The notes beneath the pieces are model-generated. The model ran no database searches. It had not been told where the DNA came from and worked only from the letters and a program-made list of their open reading frames with translations. The position numbers and the translations under genes were made by a program. This document shows positions 44,762 to 54,540 of a DNA stretch of 64,000 bases, piece after piece; position 1 is the first letter of the stretch; every line of letters starts with the position of its first letter. This DNA comes from Acinetobacter nosocomialis (GTDB lineage Bacteria; Pseudomonadota; Gammaproteobacteria; Pseudomonadales; Moraxellaceae). The stretch is taken from NCBI GenBank assembly GCA_025736915.1, contig CP107049.1, positions 3,782,001 to 3,846,000 of the forward strand, written 5' to 3'.

Positions 44762-46297
44762 ATGAGCGAAATTAAAACGCTGGAGATCCCGAAATGGGGA
44801 TTATCCATGGAAGAAGGCACGATCGCCCAATGGTTGATTAAAGAGGGTGATAGCTTTAATAAGGGCGATGAAATTTGTGAAATTGAAACCACAAAAATCG
44901 TCAATGTGTTAGAAGCGCCTTTTGCTGGAACGCTCCGTAAAATTTTAGCGAAAGATGGTGATACTTTACCTGTTGGTGGTCTTATTGCCGTATGTGCTGA
45001 TAGTGAAGTTTCTGATGCAGAAATTGAAAAGTTTATCGCATCACTAGGTGGTTCAGCAGCTCAAGCACCCGAAGCATCTTCGGAGCAAAGTAAAGCGGAA
45101 ACATCTGCACCTGTTGCTGAAAAAACAGCACAACCACAGACTGCAGCTGCTAGTGCTTCAGCTCCTGCAAAGGTAGCGAAAGATGACTACGCTGTACCAG
45201 AGTCATTACAAGGCTATCAAACATCTAATGAGTTGTTTGCAACACCACATGCGTTAAAGCTTGCAGAAAAGCACAATGTGAACTTAGCGAAAGTCACAGG
45301 TTCTGGTCGTGAAGGCCGCATTAGTGTTCAAGACATCCAGAAAGCTGTACAAGCGTCTGGTGGTCAATGGCCTGATGTTAGGCAGCAAACTCAAGCTAAA
45401 GTGGTTAAATCTACGGCCGATGATAGCCAAGTTTTAGCAACGCCTGTAGCGCGTCGTTTAGCAAAGCAGTGGGGCATTAACCTAAATGATTGCCGTGTTT
45501 CAGGTACTCGTGGCCGTGTCTGTAAAGAAGATGTTGAGGCAGTTTACTATCGTAATAACCCAGTGTCGGTAAGTGAACAACCTGTACAATGTGCAGCCCA
45601 ACCACAATCAACCGTTACGACGGTGGCGATGAATGGGATGCGTAAAGCGATTGCTTCACGGTTACAGGCTGCAAAACGTAACGCACCGCATTTCCGTTTA
45701 GTGGTCGATCTCAACGTAGAAGCTTTGCAAAAACTACGTAAGCAGATTAATGAGACTGTTCCACAAGTCAAACTTTCTATTAATGACATGCTAATTAAGG
45801 CAGCTGCCGCCGCGCTGATTAAAGTACCAGAGGTGAATGTTCAATTTGATGAGGCGACTCAATCAATTTTACAGTTCTCTCAAGCGGATATTTCCGTGGC
45901 CGTAGCGATTCCAAACGGTTTAATTACACCCATTGTGAAAGCTGCAAATCAAAAATCGTTGGCACAAATTTCCGATGACATGCGTGATTTGGCAACTCGT
46001 GCTAAGACTGGCAAGTTACAACCTGACGAGTTTCAGGGTGGTAGCTTTAGCATTTCAAATTTAGGAATGTTAGGCATTAAACAGTTCGATGCCATTATTA
46101 ACCCACCGCAAGGTGCAATTATGGCATTAGGTGCTTCGGAATCTCGCGCTGTTGTCGAAAATGGCAATGTAGTGGTTCGTGAGATTGTCACAGCGACGTT
46201 GTCATGCGATCACCGAGTTATTGATGGCGCAGTTGGGGCGAAATTCTTGGCCAGCTTTAAGCAGTTTGTTGAAAACCCTGCTTTAATTTTGGTGTAG
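44762..46297 (+). CDS. acoC: Acetoin dehydrogenase E2 (dihydrolipoamide acetyltransferase), two binding domains
   Basis: A 511-residue E2. Order: N-terminal lipoyl domain (about 3-78) with lipoyl Lys in ETTKIVN; an Ala/Pro-rich linker; two successive peripheral-subunit-binding domains, ATPHALKLAEKHNVNLAKV-x-GSGREGRI (about 157-197) and ATPVARRLAKQWGINLNDC-x-GTRGRV (about 223-263); and the catalytic domain (about 285-511) with DHRVIDGA. The duplicated binding domain is unusual for E2 proteins. It receives acetyl groups from AcoAB and passes them to CoA. Confidence 0.95.
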   Translation: MSEIKTLEIPKWGLSMEEGTIAQWLIKEGDSFNKGDEICEIETTKIVNVLEAPFAGTLRKILAKDGDTLPVGGLIAVCADSEVSDAEIEKFIASLGGSAAQAPEASSEQSKAETSAPVAEKTAQPQTAAASASAPAKVAKDDYAVPESLQGYQTSNELFATPHALKLAEKHNVNLAKVTGSGREGRISVQDIQKAVQASGGQWPDVRQQTQAKVVKSTADDSQVLATPVARRLAKQWGINLNDCRVSGTRGRVCKEDVEAVYYRNNPVSVSEQPVQCAAQPQSTVTTVAMNGMRKAIASRLQAAKRNAPHFRLVVDLNVEALQKLRKQINETVPQVKLSINDMLIKAAAAALIKVPEVNVQFDEATQSILQFSQADISVAVAIPNGLITPIVKAANQKSLAQISDDMRDLATRAKTGKLQPDEFQGGSFSISNLGMLGIKQFDAIINPPQGAIMALGASESRAVVENGNVVVREIVTATLSCDHRVIDGAVGAKFLASFKQFVENPALILV

Positions 46298-46307
46298 GAG
46301 AACCCGC

Positions 46308-47711
46308 ATGTCAGAAGCTCAATTTGATTTAATTGTGATTGGCGCGGGACCGGGTGGGTATGTGGCTGCAATTCGTGCAGCCCAGCTCGGGTTAAAAACC
46401 GCAATTGTAGAAGAGCAACATTTAGGCGGAATTTGTCTAAATTGGGGCTGTATTCCAACCAAAGCTTTGCTTGCAGGGGCAGAGCTCGCAACCCAGTTTA
46501 AACATGCCGGACAGTTTGGTTTTCAGGTATCCCAACTCGATTTTGATATTCAAAAGCTTGTGCAACATAGTCGACAAGTGTCAGCTCAATTAGTACAAGG
46601 CATCGACTACTTACTGAAAAAGAATCAGGTGACGGTTTTTAATGGTCGTGCTCAGCTTACGGCAAAAGAAAAACTTGAAGTGACAGATGCTCAAGGTAAT
46701 AGTCAGGCTTTGAGTGCACCACATATCATTTTGGCAACTGGAGCTAAAGCTCGACATGTTCCTCAGCTTCCCGTAGATGGAACATATGTCTGGAGCTATA
46801 AAGAAGCGCTTGTTCCAGAGCAGTTACCGAAAAGTTTACTGGTTGTAGGTTCAGGTGCAATTGGTAGTGAGTTTGCTAGCCTTTATCAAGATTTGGGATG
46901 TCAGGTGACCCTTATTGATTTGGCTAAACAAATTTTACCGACCGAAGATGCAGAAGTTGCTCAATTTGTTAGAAAACAATTTGAACAAAAAGGTATGAAA
47001 GTCTTAACCGATGCTGTCGTTCAAAGTATTCAGATTGAAAATGAGCAAGTCCACTGTGTGGTTGAAACGGCAAATGATGTTCAAACTCTTGTTTTTGACC
47101 GCGTGCTTTCGGCAATTGGTGTACAGCCGAATACCACGGGGCTAGGACTAGCACGTTTAGGTGTAGAACTGAATCCACAAGGTTTTGTGGCAATTGATGA
47201 CTATTGTAAAACCAACGTAGCAGGGCTTTATGCCATTGGTGATGTTGCTGGAGCGCCGTGTCTCGCTCATAAAGCAAGCCATGAAGCCATGATATGTGTC
47301 GAGAAAATTGCTGGTGTGAAAAACGTACATTCACTCGATCGTAGCCAGATCCCGGGTTGTATTTTTACACATCCACAAGTGGCGAGTATTGGTTTAACAG
47401 AAAACGCAGCAAAAGCTATGAATTTACCTATACGTATTGGTAAGTTTTCTTTAACTGCAAATGGTAAAGCTTTAGCAATTAGAGATGCGTCAGGTTTCGT
47501 TAAAACGGTGGTACATGCAGAAACGGGTGAATTACTTGGTGCACATATGGTAGGCCATGAAGTGACTGAACATATCCAAGGCTTTGCGATTGCCAAATAT
47601 CTGGAAGCAACTGATGAAAGTTTAGCTCAAGTGATTTTCCCACATCCAACCTTATCAGAAGCCATGCATGAGTCCATTTTGGCCTCAATGCAACGAGCGA
47701 TTCATATGTAG
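46308..47711 (+). CDS. lpdA: Dihydrolipoyl dehydrogenase (E3) of the acetoin complex
   Basis: A 467-residue FAD disulfide oxidoreductase that reoxidises lipoyl-E2 with NAD. FAD motif [17 protein letters not shown]; redox disulfide [16 protein letters not shown] motif [20 protein letters not shown]-terminal His-Glu pair in [15 protein letters not shown] precedes the ATG. The copy belongs to this operon, in addition to the lpd of the 2-oxo acid dehydrogenases expected elsewhere. Confidence 0.95.
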   Translation: MSEAQFDLIVIGAGPGGYVAAIRAAQLGLKTAIVEEQHLGGICLNWGCIPTKALLAGAELATQFKHAGQFGFQVSQLDFDIQKLVQHSRQVSAQLVQGIDYLLKKNQVTVFNGRAQLTAKEKLEVTDAQGNSQALSAPHIILATGAKARHVPQLPVDGTYVWSYKEALVPEQLPKSLLVVGSGAIGSEFASLYQDLGCQVTLIDLAKQILPTEDAEVAQFVRKQFEQKGMKVLTDAVVQSIQIENEQVHCVVETANDVQTLVFDRVLSAIGVQPNTTGLGLARLGVELNPQGFVAIDDYCKTNVAGLYAIGDVAGAPCLAHKASHEAMICVEKIAGVKNVHSLDRSQIPGCIFTHPQVASIGLTENAAKAMNLPIRIGKFSLTANGKALAIRDASGFVKTVVHAETGELLGAHMVGHEVTEHIQGFAIAKYLEATDESLAQVIFPHPTLSEAMHESILASMQRAIHM

Positions 47712-47737
47712 AAATTCTACATTTACAGGAGTTGAAC

Positions 47738-48523
47738 ATGGTTAAGGGATTAAAAAATAAAGTCGTTTTAGTGACTGGGGCAGCTCAAGGCATTGGCCGT
47801 GGGATTGCCCTGCGCTTGGCGCAAGAAGGGGCACATATTGCATTAGTTGATATGAAACAAGATCGACTGAATGATGTGCAGCAGGAAATTCAGGCTTTAG
47901 GTGTAAATGCGAGCACATTTATTGCTGATGTAAGTGACCGCGAGCAAGTGTATGCTGCTATAAATCATACTGAGCAGACACTTGGTGGGCTTGATGTCAT
48001 GATTAATAACGCTGGAATTGCACAAGTTCAAGCGATTGCGGATATCACACCTGATGAATTCCAAAAAATTGTTGATATTAATATTGGTGGCGTGCTGTGG
48101 GGAATACAGGCTGCTGCTGCAAAATTTAAGCAACGTCAACATAAAGGAAAAATCATTAATGCTTGCTCAATTGCAGGCCACGATGGGTTTGCTTTACTCG
48201 GTATTTACTCGGCAACCAAATTTGCGGTACGAGCACTTACCCAAGCTGCGACAAAAGAATATGCCAGTCACGGTATTACAGTAAATGGATATTGCCCCGG
48301 AATTGTCGGAACTGATATGTGGGTGGAAATAGATAAACGTTTTGCTGAAATTACCGGTGCCGCAATTGGTGAAACTTATAAAAAATATGTGGAAGGCATT
48401 GCCTTAGGTAGAGCCCAAACGCCAGATGATGTAGCCGCATTAGTTGCTTTTCTGGCAAGTGAAGATTCGGACTATATTACGGGTCAATCCATTTTAACAG
48501 ACGGCGGAATTGTCTATCGCTAA
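47738..48523 (+). CDS. budC: Acetoin/diacetyl reductase, short-chain dehydrogenase
   Basis: A 261-residue [22 protein letters not shown] cofactor motif, NNAGIAQ, Ser in NACSIAG, YSATK catalytic Tyr-Lys, and [19 protein letters not shown], the last typical of (S)-acetoin-forming diacetyl/acetoin reductases. GGAG lies six bases before ATG 47738; the TTG two codons upstream is not needed. It interconverts diacetyl, acetoin and butanediol and feeds the aco complex. Confidence 0.92.
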   Translation: MVKGLKNKVVLVTGAAQGIGRGIALRLAQEGAHIALVDMKQDRLNDVQQEIQALGVNASTFIADVSDREQVYAAINHTEQTLGGLDVMINNAGIAQVQAIADITPDEFQKIVDINIGGVLWGIQAAAAKFKQRQHKGKIINACSIAGHDGFALLGIYSATKFAVRALTQAATKEYASHGITVNGYCPGIVGTDMWVEIDKRFAEITGAAIGETYKKYVEGIALGRAQTPDDVAALVAFLASEDSDYITGQSILTDGGIVYR

Positions 48524-48552
48524 AACAACATCCTGATTTGAGGGAGATAATA

Positions 48553-49611
48553 ATGAAAGCAGCACGTTTTTATGACAGAGGCGATATTCGTATTGAAGAT
48601 ATCCCTGAACCAGAAGTCACTCCCGGCACTGTAGGTATCAAGGTGGCTTGGTGTGGAATCTGTGGTACAGATTTACATGAGTTTATGGAAGGGCCAATTT
48701 TTATTCCACCGTGTGGGCATCCGCATCCTATTTCAGGCGAATCTGCGCCGATTACTATGGGACATGAGTTTTCAGGTGTGGTTTATGCCGTAGGTGAAGG
48801 TGTTGATGATATTGAAATTGGTCAGCATGTAGTCGTAGAGCCTTATATTGTGGCTGATGATGTGCCGACTGGACCGGGCGATAATTATCATCTTTCCAAA
48901 AATATGAACTTTATTGGTTTAGGTGGGCGTGGTGGTGGTTTGTCGGAGAAAATTGCAGTTAAACGCCGTTGGGTGCATCCAATTTCCAATAAAATTCCAC
49001 TGGATCAGGCGGCCTTAATTGAACCGTTATCGGTAGGTCATCATGCCTATGTGCGCAGTGGTGCAAAGGCTGGTGACATTGCACTGGTTGGCGGAGCCGG
49101 CCCAATTGGTTTATTGCTTTCGGCAATTTTAAAAGCGAAAGGGCTTAAGGTCATCATTACTGAGCTAAGTGCAAAACGTAAAGAAAAAGCCAAAGAGTCG
49201 GGTGTTGCAGATTATATTTTAGACCCGTCAGAAGTTGATGTTGTTTCTGAGGTCATGAAAATCACTAATGGTGATGGTGTCGATGTTGCATTTGAATGTA
49301 GTAGCGTTAACAAGGTATTAGATACTTTGGTTGCGGCAGTGAAACCAACAGGCGTTATAGTTATTGTTTCGATTTGGAGCCATCCAGCATCAATTAATGT
49401 GCATAGTGTAGTAATGAAAGAGCTTGATGTACGAGGCACAATTGCCTATGTAAATGACCATCAAGAAACTATTAAACTGGTCGAAGAAGGTAAAATAAAT
49501 CTGGAACCTTTTATTACGCAGCGTATTCAACTTGATGATTTGATTTCACAAGGTTTTGAAACCTTAATTCATAACAATGAGTCAGCTGTTAAGATTATCG
49601 TACATCCATAA
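48553..49611 (+). CDS. bdhA: 2,3-butanediol dehydrogenase, zinc MDR type
   Basis: A 352-residue medium-chain dehydrogenase. Catalytic zinc ligands lie in WCGICGTDLHEF and MGHEFSGVV; the long insertion IFIPPCGHPHPISGESAP is typical of BdhA-type butanediol dehydrogenases. NAD motif VGGAGPIGLLLSAIL. Last gene of the operon, followed by a strong terminator. The usual structural-zinc Cys4 lobe is shortened. Confidence 0.93.
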   Translation: MKAARFYDRGDIRIEDIPEPEVTPGTVGIKVAWCGICGTDLHEFMEGPIFIPPCGHPHPISGESAPITMGHEFSGVVYAVGEGVDDIEIGQHVVVEPYIVADDVPTGPGDNYHLSKNMNFIGLGGRGGGLSEKIAVKRRWVHPISNKIPLDQAALIEPLSVGHHAYVRSGAKAGDIALVGGAGPIGLLLSAILKAKGLKVIITELSAKRKEKAKESGVADYILDPSEVDVVSEVMKITNGDGVDVAFECSSVNKVLDTLVAAVKPTGVIVIVSIWSHPASINVHSVVMKELDVRGTIAYVNDHQETIKLVEEGKINLEPFITQRIQLDDLISQGFETLIHNNESAVKIIVHP

Positions 49612-49630
49612 ATAGACACTTAAACCTATA

Positions 49631-49658
49631 AAAAAAGAGCGAATCATCGCTCTTTTTT
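49631..49658. terminator. Bidirectional terminator of the aco operon
   Basis: AAAAAAGAGCGA-ATCA-TCGCTCTTTTTT. Confidence 0.9.
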
Positions 49659-49659
49659 A

Positions 49660-50571
49660 TTAAAGTAAGTTGTTGTTTTGAGGTTCAATAATAGGGGGTA
49701 ATGGTTGTCCTAATGAACTTAAAGACTCTCGTTCAATTAAACGCACAATAGAATCGAGTGGTAAATCATTTTCTTGCAAACCAAAAGGTTCTTCAATTTG
49801 AGCACTTAAGGCATCTAAACCTAAAAACATATAAGCGATTAAGCCGACAATAAGTGGTGTCCAAATACCTAAAGCTGCTTCAAGGCTAAACGGTAAGATG
49901 AAACAAAAACAATAAACAGCACGATGTAAAAGTACTGAATATGAGTAGGGCAAAGGCGTCCCAGCAATTCGATCACAACCTGCTTGGATATTGCCTAGCT
50001 CAACAATATGTCTATTTAGCGTGCTATAGATAATGTCACTAATTTCGCCATCTTTGAGTATTTTAACTAAATCTTTTTGAATGTTTTCGAGTACAAATTG
50101 CGGTGCATTAATATGCTCATTTAAATAATTAAGTGAAGAGTTATTTAAATAGGCATGCTCAAGAAATTTTGTGGGTTCAACTGTTTGTTGACGTAAACGA
50201 TCACGCAATAAATTACTAAAAATTAAGACCTGATGAATTAAATGTTCACGTTGTTCATTAGATAGAACATGGCTATCTCTAACGATATGTCTCGCATTGG
50301 CAATTAAAGCACCCCAGAGCTTGCGACCTTCCCACCATCGGTCATAACATGCGTTATTTCTAAAACCTGTACAAATCGAAAGAATCACGCCGAAGATTGT
50401 AAATCCAATCGCGGGTACGGTAGGAATTTGAATCCAATGATAATAAGAGAGCCAGACTACACATGCCGAAATAAGTACAACAAAACTCAGTGCAGGCAAA
50501 ACCTGCGGCAAAATTGTTCCTTTCCAAGCAAATAAAAGTTTAAATACATTGCTTTTATCACGAACAATCAT
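49660..50571 (-). CDS. Bestrophin-family anion channel protein
   Basis: A 303-residue inner-membrane protein of the bestrophin (UPF0187) family. The signature FRNNACYDRWWEGRKLWGALIANARHIVRDS (about 70-100) and late PFSLEAALGIWTPLIVGLIAYMFLGLDAL...EEPFGLQENDLPLD match well. Bacterial members form pentameric channels. No clear link to the neighbouring sulfide module. Ends within the terminator region shared with bdhA. Confidence 0.9.
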   Translation of the reverse strand: MIVRDKSNVFKLLFAWKGTILPQVLPALSFVVLISACVVWLSYYHWIQIPTVPAIGFTIFGVILSICTGFRNNACYDRWWEGRKLWGALIANARHIVRDSHVLSNEQREHLIHQVLIFSNLLRDRLRQQTVEPTKFLEHAYLNNSSLNYLNEHINAPQFVLENIQKDLVKILKDGEISDIIYSTLNRHIVELGNIQAGCDRIAGTPLPYSYSVLLHRAVYCFCFILPFSLEAALGIWTPLIVGLIAYMFLGLDALSAQIEEPFGLQENDLPLDSIVRLIERESLSSLGQPLPPIIEPQNNNLL

Positions 50572-50640
50572 ATAAAGCCTTTGAACTAACGAACCAAACC
50601 AAGTGCAATATGATACGCCTTAGACGAGCTAAATACCTAG

Positions 50641-51912
50641 CTAAAGCTTATATTTTTGTCTGTATCGCCAAAGAGTAGTGCGGCTAATTCCAAAAATATT
50701 CGCGACCATATTCAGGTTATGATTATATTTTTCTAAAGCGGCTTGCACATTTTCTGGACTAAGCTCGGTATTTGTCTCGGGTAATTTAACGTAATCATCT
50801 GCATTTAAGAGCTCATTCGGTAAGTCTTCGACTTCAATTTCATCTTTACCATTTGCCATGGTTAAAGCATAAAGCAGAGTGTTTTTAAGCTCACGAACAT
50901 TTCCTGGCCAGTCATAATTTAAAAGAACTTGCATGGCTTTTTGATTGACATGACGGGGCATTGTGTCGAGTTGAGTTGAGCTTTCTTTTAAAATCTGATC
51001 GACAATGAGTGGAATATCGACTTTTCTCTCTCTGAGTGGCGGTATAAAAATTGGAATTACGCGTAAACGGTAGAGTAAATCATGACGGAAACGCCCAGCC
51101 TTAGCCTCTTCGCGTAAAGCTTTATGTGTTGCGGTAATAATTCGGACATTGGCCTGAATCGGTTTTTCACCACCTACAGGAGTAAATTCACCTGTTTCTA
51201 ACACCCGTAATAATTTAGCCTGAAGCTCTAAAGGAATCTCGGCAATTTCATCCAGAAACAGTGTTCCGCCTGCGGCACGTTCAAATACACCTTTATGGTC
51301 GCGAATTGCTCCCGTAAAAGCACCTTTCACATGTCCAAATAGTTCACTTTCTAAAATATTGGCATTGAGGGCCGCACAGTTAATCGCTACAAAAATCTTA
51401 TTTTTACGTTGGCTATAATCATGAATTGCTTGTGCCACCAGTTCTTTACCGCTACCAGATTCGCCGCGAACGAGCACTGGAAACTCAGTAATTGCCACCC
51501 TTTGAATAATTGAAAACATACGAGCCATTTCTGGTGAGCAACTATTAAAAACTTTAGCCAAGTCTTGTAATTGTTCTGTTAGCTCTACATGATCAGCAAT
51601 ATCATTCTCTATGCTAACGGGTTGTAGAATATGCAATTTCCCGATAATGCGATGCTCTGTGATGTAAATATCATTTTCCTGATAGATAAATCGCCTTCTC
51701 ATTTTTGGAGTATTAATTTCGAGATATTGATTGTGATGGTCTTGAGTAAGCGCTGCCATGTTCTCTACAGAAATATCGTCTGTATTAAATTTATAGTGAA
51801 TTGCTTGAGTCGTTGTATCTGCTAAAAACAGACTCGCATTTGGGAATAAAGCCTTAAGTTGCTCAAATAAAATATAAAAATCTTGTTCTGACTCAAAATT
51901 TAGCTTTGCCAT
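50641..51912 (-). CDS. Sigma-54-dependent activator of the sulfide detoxification genes (FisR-like)
   Basis: A 423-residue activator. N-terminal sensory region (about 1-125), AAA+ domain (about 125-345) with Walker A GESGSGKE, the sigma-54 contact loop GAFTGA and Walker [11 protein letters not shown]-finger region LRERKVDIP, and a C-terminal Fis-type helix-turn-helix ([21 protein letters not shown]). It is divergent from the persulfide dioxygenase/SQR genes, as FisR is in Cupriavidus. Known FisR senses sulfane sulfur with three N-terminal cysteines; here the only two cysteines are Cys125 and Cys179, so sensing must differ. Binding sites and promoter are visible at 51931-52066. Confidence 0.88.
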   Translation of the reverse strand: MAKLNFESEQDFYILFEQLKALFPNASLFLADTTTQAIHYKFNTDDISVENMAALTQDHHNQYLEINTPKMRRRFIYQENDIYITEHRIIGKLHILQPVSIENDIADHVELTEQLQDLAKVFNSCSPEMARMFSIIQRVAITEFPVLVRGESGSGKELVAQAIHDYSQRKNKIFVAINCAALNANILESELFGHVKGAFTGAIRDHKGVFERAAGGTLFLDEIAEIPLELQAKLLRVLETGEFTPVGGEKPIQANVRIITATHKALREEAKAGRFRHDLLYRLRVIPIFIPPLRERKVDIPLIVDQILKESSTQLDTMPRHVNQKAMQVLLNYDWPGNVRELKNTLLYALTMANGKDEIEVEDLPNELLNADDYVKLPETNTELSPENVQAALEKYNHNLNMVANIFGISRTTLWRYRQKYKL

Positions 51913-51930
51913 TTTATATGTTTCACAATC

Positions 51931-51964
51931 GTTTCATTGAAACATACTTGAGTTTCAATGAAAC
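51931..51964. promoter_or_regulatory. Upstream activator sites: two 13-bp palindromes
   Basis: GTTTCATTGAAAC (51931-51943) and GTTTCAATGAAAC (51952-51964) are both perfect palindromes around one central base, with centres 21 bp apart (two helical turns). A further half site GTTTCA lies at 51920-51925. They sit about 100 bp before the -24/-12 promoter and 19 bp from the regulator start, so they fit an activator that may also control itself. Confidence 0.75.
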
Positions 51965-52050
51965 ATCAAGCAAAGTTTATATTCTGATTCCAATTTTAAG
52001 TTTTTAATTAAATATATGATTTTTAAACTTATTATTTAAATAAAAATAAT

Positions 52051-52066
52051 TGGCATTGTATTTGCA
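52051..52066 (+). promoter_or_regulatory. Sigma-54 (-24/-12) promoter
   Basis: TGGCATTGTATTTGCA matches TGGCAC-N5-TTGCA with a single difference and the correct 10-base distance between GG and GC. It lies 38 bp before the persulfide dioxygenase start. Confidence 0.8.
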
Positions 52067-52103
52067 AAATATAGGATAGAAATAAATTATCAGGGTATAA
52101 ATC

Positions 52104-52799
52104 ATGTTCTTTAAGCAATTTTTTGAACAAGAAAGTTCGACTTATACATATATGCTTGGATGTGAAGAAACACGAGAGGCTGTTTTAATTGACCCAGTTG
52201 CATCAGATATAGAAATCTATGCAAAAGAATTAGAAAAGCATCAATTTACGCTCATCTATACCTTAGATACACATGTTCATGCAGATCATATTACTGCTGC
52301 AAATTTACTGCGTGAACGTTTTCATTGTAAATCGGTTTTACATAGAAATTCAGATGTAAGTTGTGGAGATATTCTTATTACAGATGGTTGTACGCTGAAA
52401 CTAGGCAAACTTAGTATTGAAGCACGTTATACACCAGGTCATACCAATGCTTGTACGAGTTATTTGGTGGGAAATATGGTTTTCACTGGTGATGCATTAT
52501 TAATTGATGGCTGCGGTCGAACTGACTTCCAACAAGGTAATGCAGGCACACTTTATGACAGTATTCATAAGCAACTTTTCAGCCTACCTGACGAGACTAT
52601 TGTGTATCCGGGACACGATTATAAAGGTCGTCTATCTTCAACAATTGGTTATGAACGCTTAAATAATTCACGTCTAGGTCAGAATCGCTCGCGTGAAGAT
52701 TTTATTGAATTAATGAATAACTTAAATCTGCCATATCCAAAACAAATCGATAAAGCACTTCCTGCTAATCAGGCTTGCGGCTCAATTTCACAATTATAA
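52104..52799 (+). CDS. Persulfide dioxygenase (ETHE1-like metallo-beta-lactamase fold)
   Basis: A 231-residue non-heme iron enzyme that oxidises glutathione persulfide to sulfite and glutathione. The metal motif THVHADH (about 55-61), HTN-x-C-TSYLVG, FTGDALLIDGCGRTDFQQG and YPGHDYKG match the ETHE1/PDO subgroup rather than glyoxalase II. First gene after the sigma-54 promoter; the SQR fusion gene follows 9 bp later. Sulfite formed here could leave through the TauE/SafE protein. Confidence 0.92.
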   Translation: MFFKQFFEQESSTYTYMLGCEETREAVLIDPVASDIEIYAKELEKHQFTLIYTLDTHVHADHITAANLLRERFHCKSVLHRNSDVSCGDILITDGCTLKLGKLSIEARYTPGHTNACTSYLVGNMVFTGDALLIDGCGRTDFQQGNAGTLYDSIHKQLFSLPDETIVYPGHDYKGRLSSTIGYERLNNSRLGQNRSREDFIELMNNLNLPYPKQIDKALPANQACGSISQL

Positions 52800-52808
52800 G
52801 GTGGCAAT

Positions 52809-54464
52809 ATGGAATTTAAACGAGTTAATCAAGATTTTTATGTTGCTGGCCAGATTACTGCCAACGATATTGCGAAAATTGCAGACCAAGGAATAAAAAC
52901 TCTGATATGTAACCGTCCAGATGGAGAAGGTGCAGATCAACCCAATGTGATTGAAATTGAAGAAGTAGCTCAGCGACATGGCCTAAACGTAATCTATCAG
53001 CCTGTTATCAGTGGTAAAATTACTGATCAACAAGTTACCGAGTTTAAGCAGCTTTATCAGAATGCTCAGAAGCCCGTTTTAGCATATTGTCGCTCTGGTA
53101 TGCGTGCAATCAGTTTATGGGCTTTGGCAGAAGTTGACCCTTCAGATGCAGCGCTTTTGGTAGAATCGGGTAACAAACTTGGTTTTAACTTGAAAGGGTT
53201 AGTGCCACGTATTTTAAAACGTGACCATGAACCAGCGACAATTCCTTGTTATAGCGTTGTGATTGTAGGAGCTGGAGCAGCTGGAGTTTCTGTAGCATCG
53301 AGCTTACTGTCTCGTGAACCTCATTTGGATATTGTCATTATTGATCCGGCAGATACCCATTATTATCAACCAGGATGGACCATGGTGGGTGGCGGCATTT
53401 TTAAACCGCAAGTTACTGCACGCTCCATGGCAAGTGTGATTCCTTCAAAAGTGAAATGGATGAAAGCTTCGGTTGCTGGATTCGACCCTGAGCACAATCA
53501 GGTTATTTTGGAAGGATGCCAGCCCATTCAATATAAAGCCTTAGTCGTCTGTCCCGGTTTAAAACTCAATTGGCATGGCATTGAAGGTTTAGTCGAAACC
53601 TTAGGTAAAAATGGGGTAACGTCTAACTATCGTTATGATCTAGCACCGTATACATGGGAACTGGTGCAACAGCTAAACGGTGGAAAGGCAATCTTTACTC
53701 AACCGCCTATGCCGATTAAGTGTGCGGGTGCTCCTCAAAAAGCAATGTACCTTTCAGCCGACTACTGGTTAAAGCAAGGCAAATTAAAAGATATCTCTAT
53801 ACATTTTTATAACACCGGTGGTGTTTTATTTGGTGTGAAGGAATATGTGCCTGCACTCATGCAATACGTCGAAAAATATGGCTCTGAACTTCATTTTAAT
53901 CATCAACTGGTCAAAGTAGATGGGCCTGCAAAAAAAGCATGGTTTAAGGTAGTGAATGAGGAAAATGCAGCATTAGTCGAGACCGATTTCGATATGTTGC
54001 ATGTTGTTCCACCCCAACAAGCCCCAGATTTTATTCGTGCTAGCACACTCACTGATGACGCAGGCTGGGTGAGTGTGAATCCTCAAACTTTACAACACAC
54101 ACAGCATGCCAATATTTTCGCTTTAGGTGATGTGATGAATGCGCCTAATGCCAAAACGGCTGCTGCTGCACGCGCACAAGCTCCGATCGTCGCTGTGAAT
54201 GTGATAACGCAGCTCAAGGGTGAACAAAACTTCTGTGAATACAATGGGTATGGCTCATGTCCACTCACAGTAGAGCGTGGAAAAATCATTCTAGCCGAGT
54301 TTGGTTACGGCGGTAAATTGCTTCCTAGTTTTCCAAAATGGGTGATTGATGGACAAAAACCATCTCGTTTGGCTTGGTTGCTTAAAGAACAGATTTTGCC
54401 ACCGATTTACTGGCAAGGCATGCTCAAAGGCCGCGAGTGGATGGTAAAACCTGAGCGAGGATAA
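52809..54464 (+). CDS. Fusion of DUF442/phosphatase-like domain and sulfide:quinone oxidoreductase
   Basis: A 551-residue two-domain protein. Residues about 1-120 form the phosphatase-like DUF442 (beta-lactamase-hydrolase-like) domain, with AYCRSGMRAISLW giving Cys-x5-Arg, a possible persulfide or rhodanese-like site. Residues about 145-545 form a type II SQR: FAD motif VVIVGAGAAGVSVASSLL, TMVGGG, catalytic Cys in MPIKCAGAPQKAMYLSAD and second Cys in YNGYGSCPLTVERGKI. The order resembles quinone-linked sulfide oxidases that hand sulfur to a thiol acceptor. It links the persulfide dioxygenase to sulfide oxidation. Confidence 0.9.
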   Translation: MEFKRVNQDFYVAGQITANDIAKIADQGIKTLICNRPDGEGADQPNVIEIEEVAQRHGLNVIYQPVISGKITDQQVTEFKQLYQNAQKPVLAYCRSGMRAISLWALAEVDPSDAALLVESGNKLGFNLKGLVPRILKRDHEPATIPCYSVVIVGAGAAGVSVASSLLSREPHLDIVIIDPADTHYYQPGWTMVGGGIFKPQVTARSMASVIPSKVKWMKASVAGFDPEHNQVILEGCQPIQYKALVVCPGLKLNWHGIEGLVETLGKNGVTSNYRYDLAPYTWELVQQLNGGKAIFTQPPMPIKCAGAPQKAMYLSADYWLKQGKLKDISIHFYNTGGVLFGVKEYVPALMQYVEKYGSELHFNHQLVKVDGPAKKAWFKVVNEENAALVETDFDMLHVVPPQQAPDFIRASTLTDDAGWVSVNPQTLQHTQHANIFALGDVMNAPNAKTAAAARAQAPIVAVNVITQLKGEQNFCEYNGYGSCPLTVERGKIILAEFGYGGKLLPSFPKWVIDGQKPSRLAWLLKEQILPPIYWQGMLKGREWMVKPERG

Positions 54465-54466
54465 AC

Positions 54467-54540
54467 AAAGCAAAGCTTTGTCCGAGCGGAAGAGGTTAAG
54501 TAAAGCAACGCTTTGTCCTGAGAAGCGGTTGAAGCTTCGC
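54467..54540. repeat. Tandem GCTTTG repeat units (REP-like)
   Basis: Two imperfect units 35 bp apart: AAAGCAAAGCTTTGTCCGAG at 54467 and AAAGCAACGCTTTGTCCTGA at 54502, each with an AAAGC/GCTTT hairpin. They fill the 152-bp gap between the SQR and TauE/SafE genes. A related element in reverse is at 35491-35514. Confidence 0.6.

Noticed and set aside
46969..47334. 121-codon minus-strand frame within the lpd gene
   Set aside because: Antisense shadow of the NAD-binding domain.
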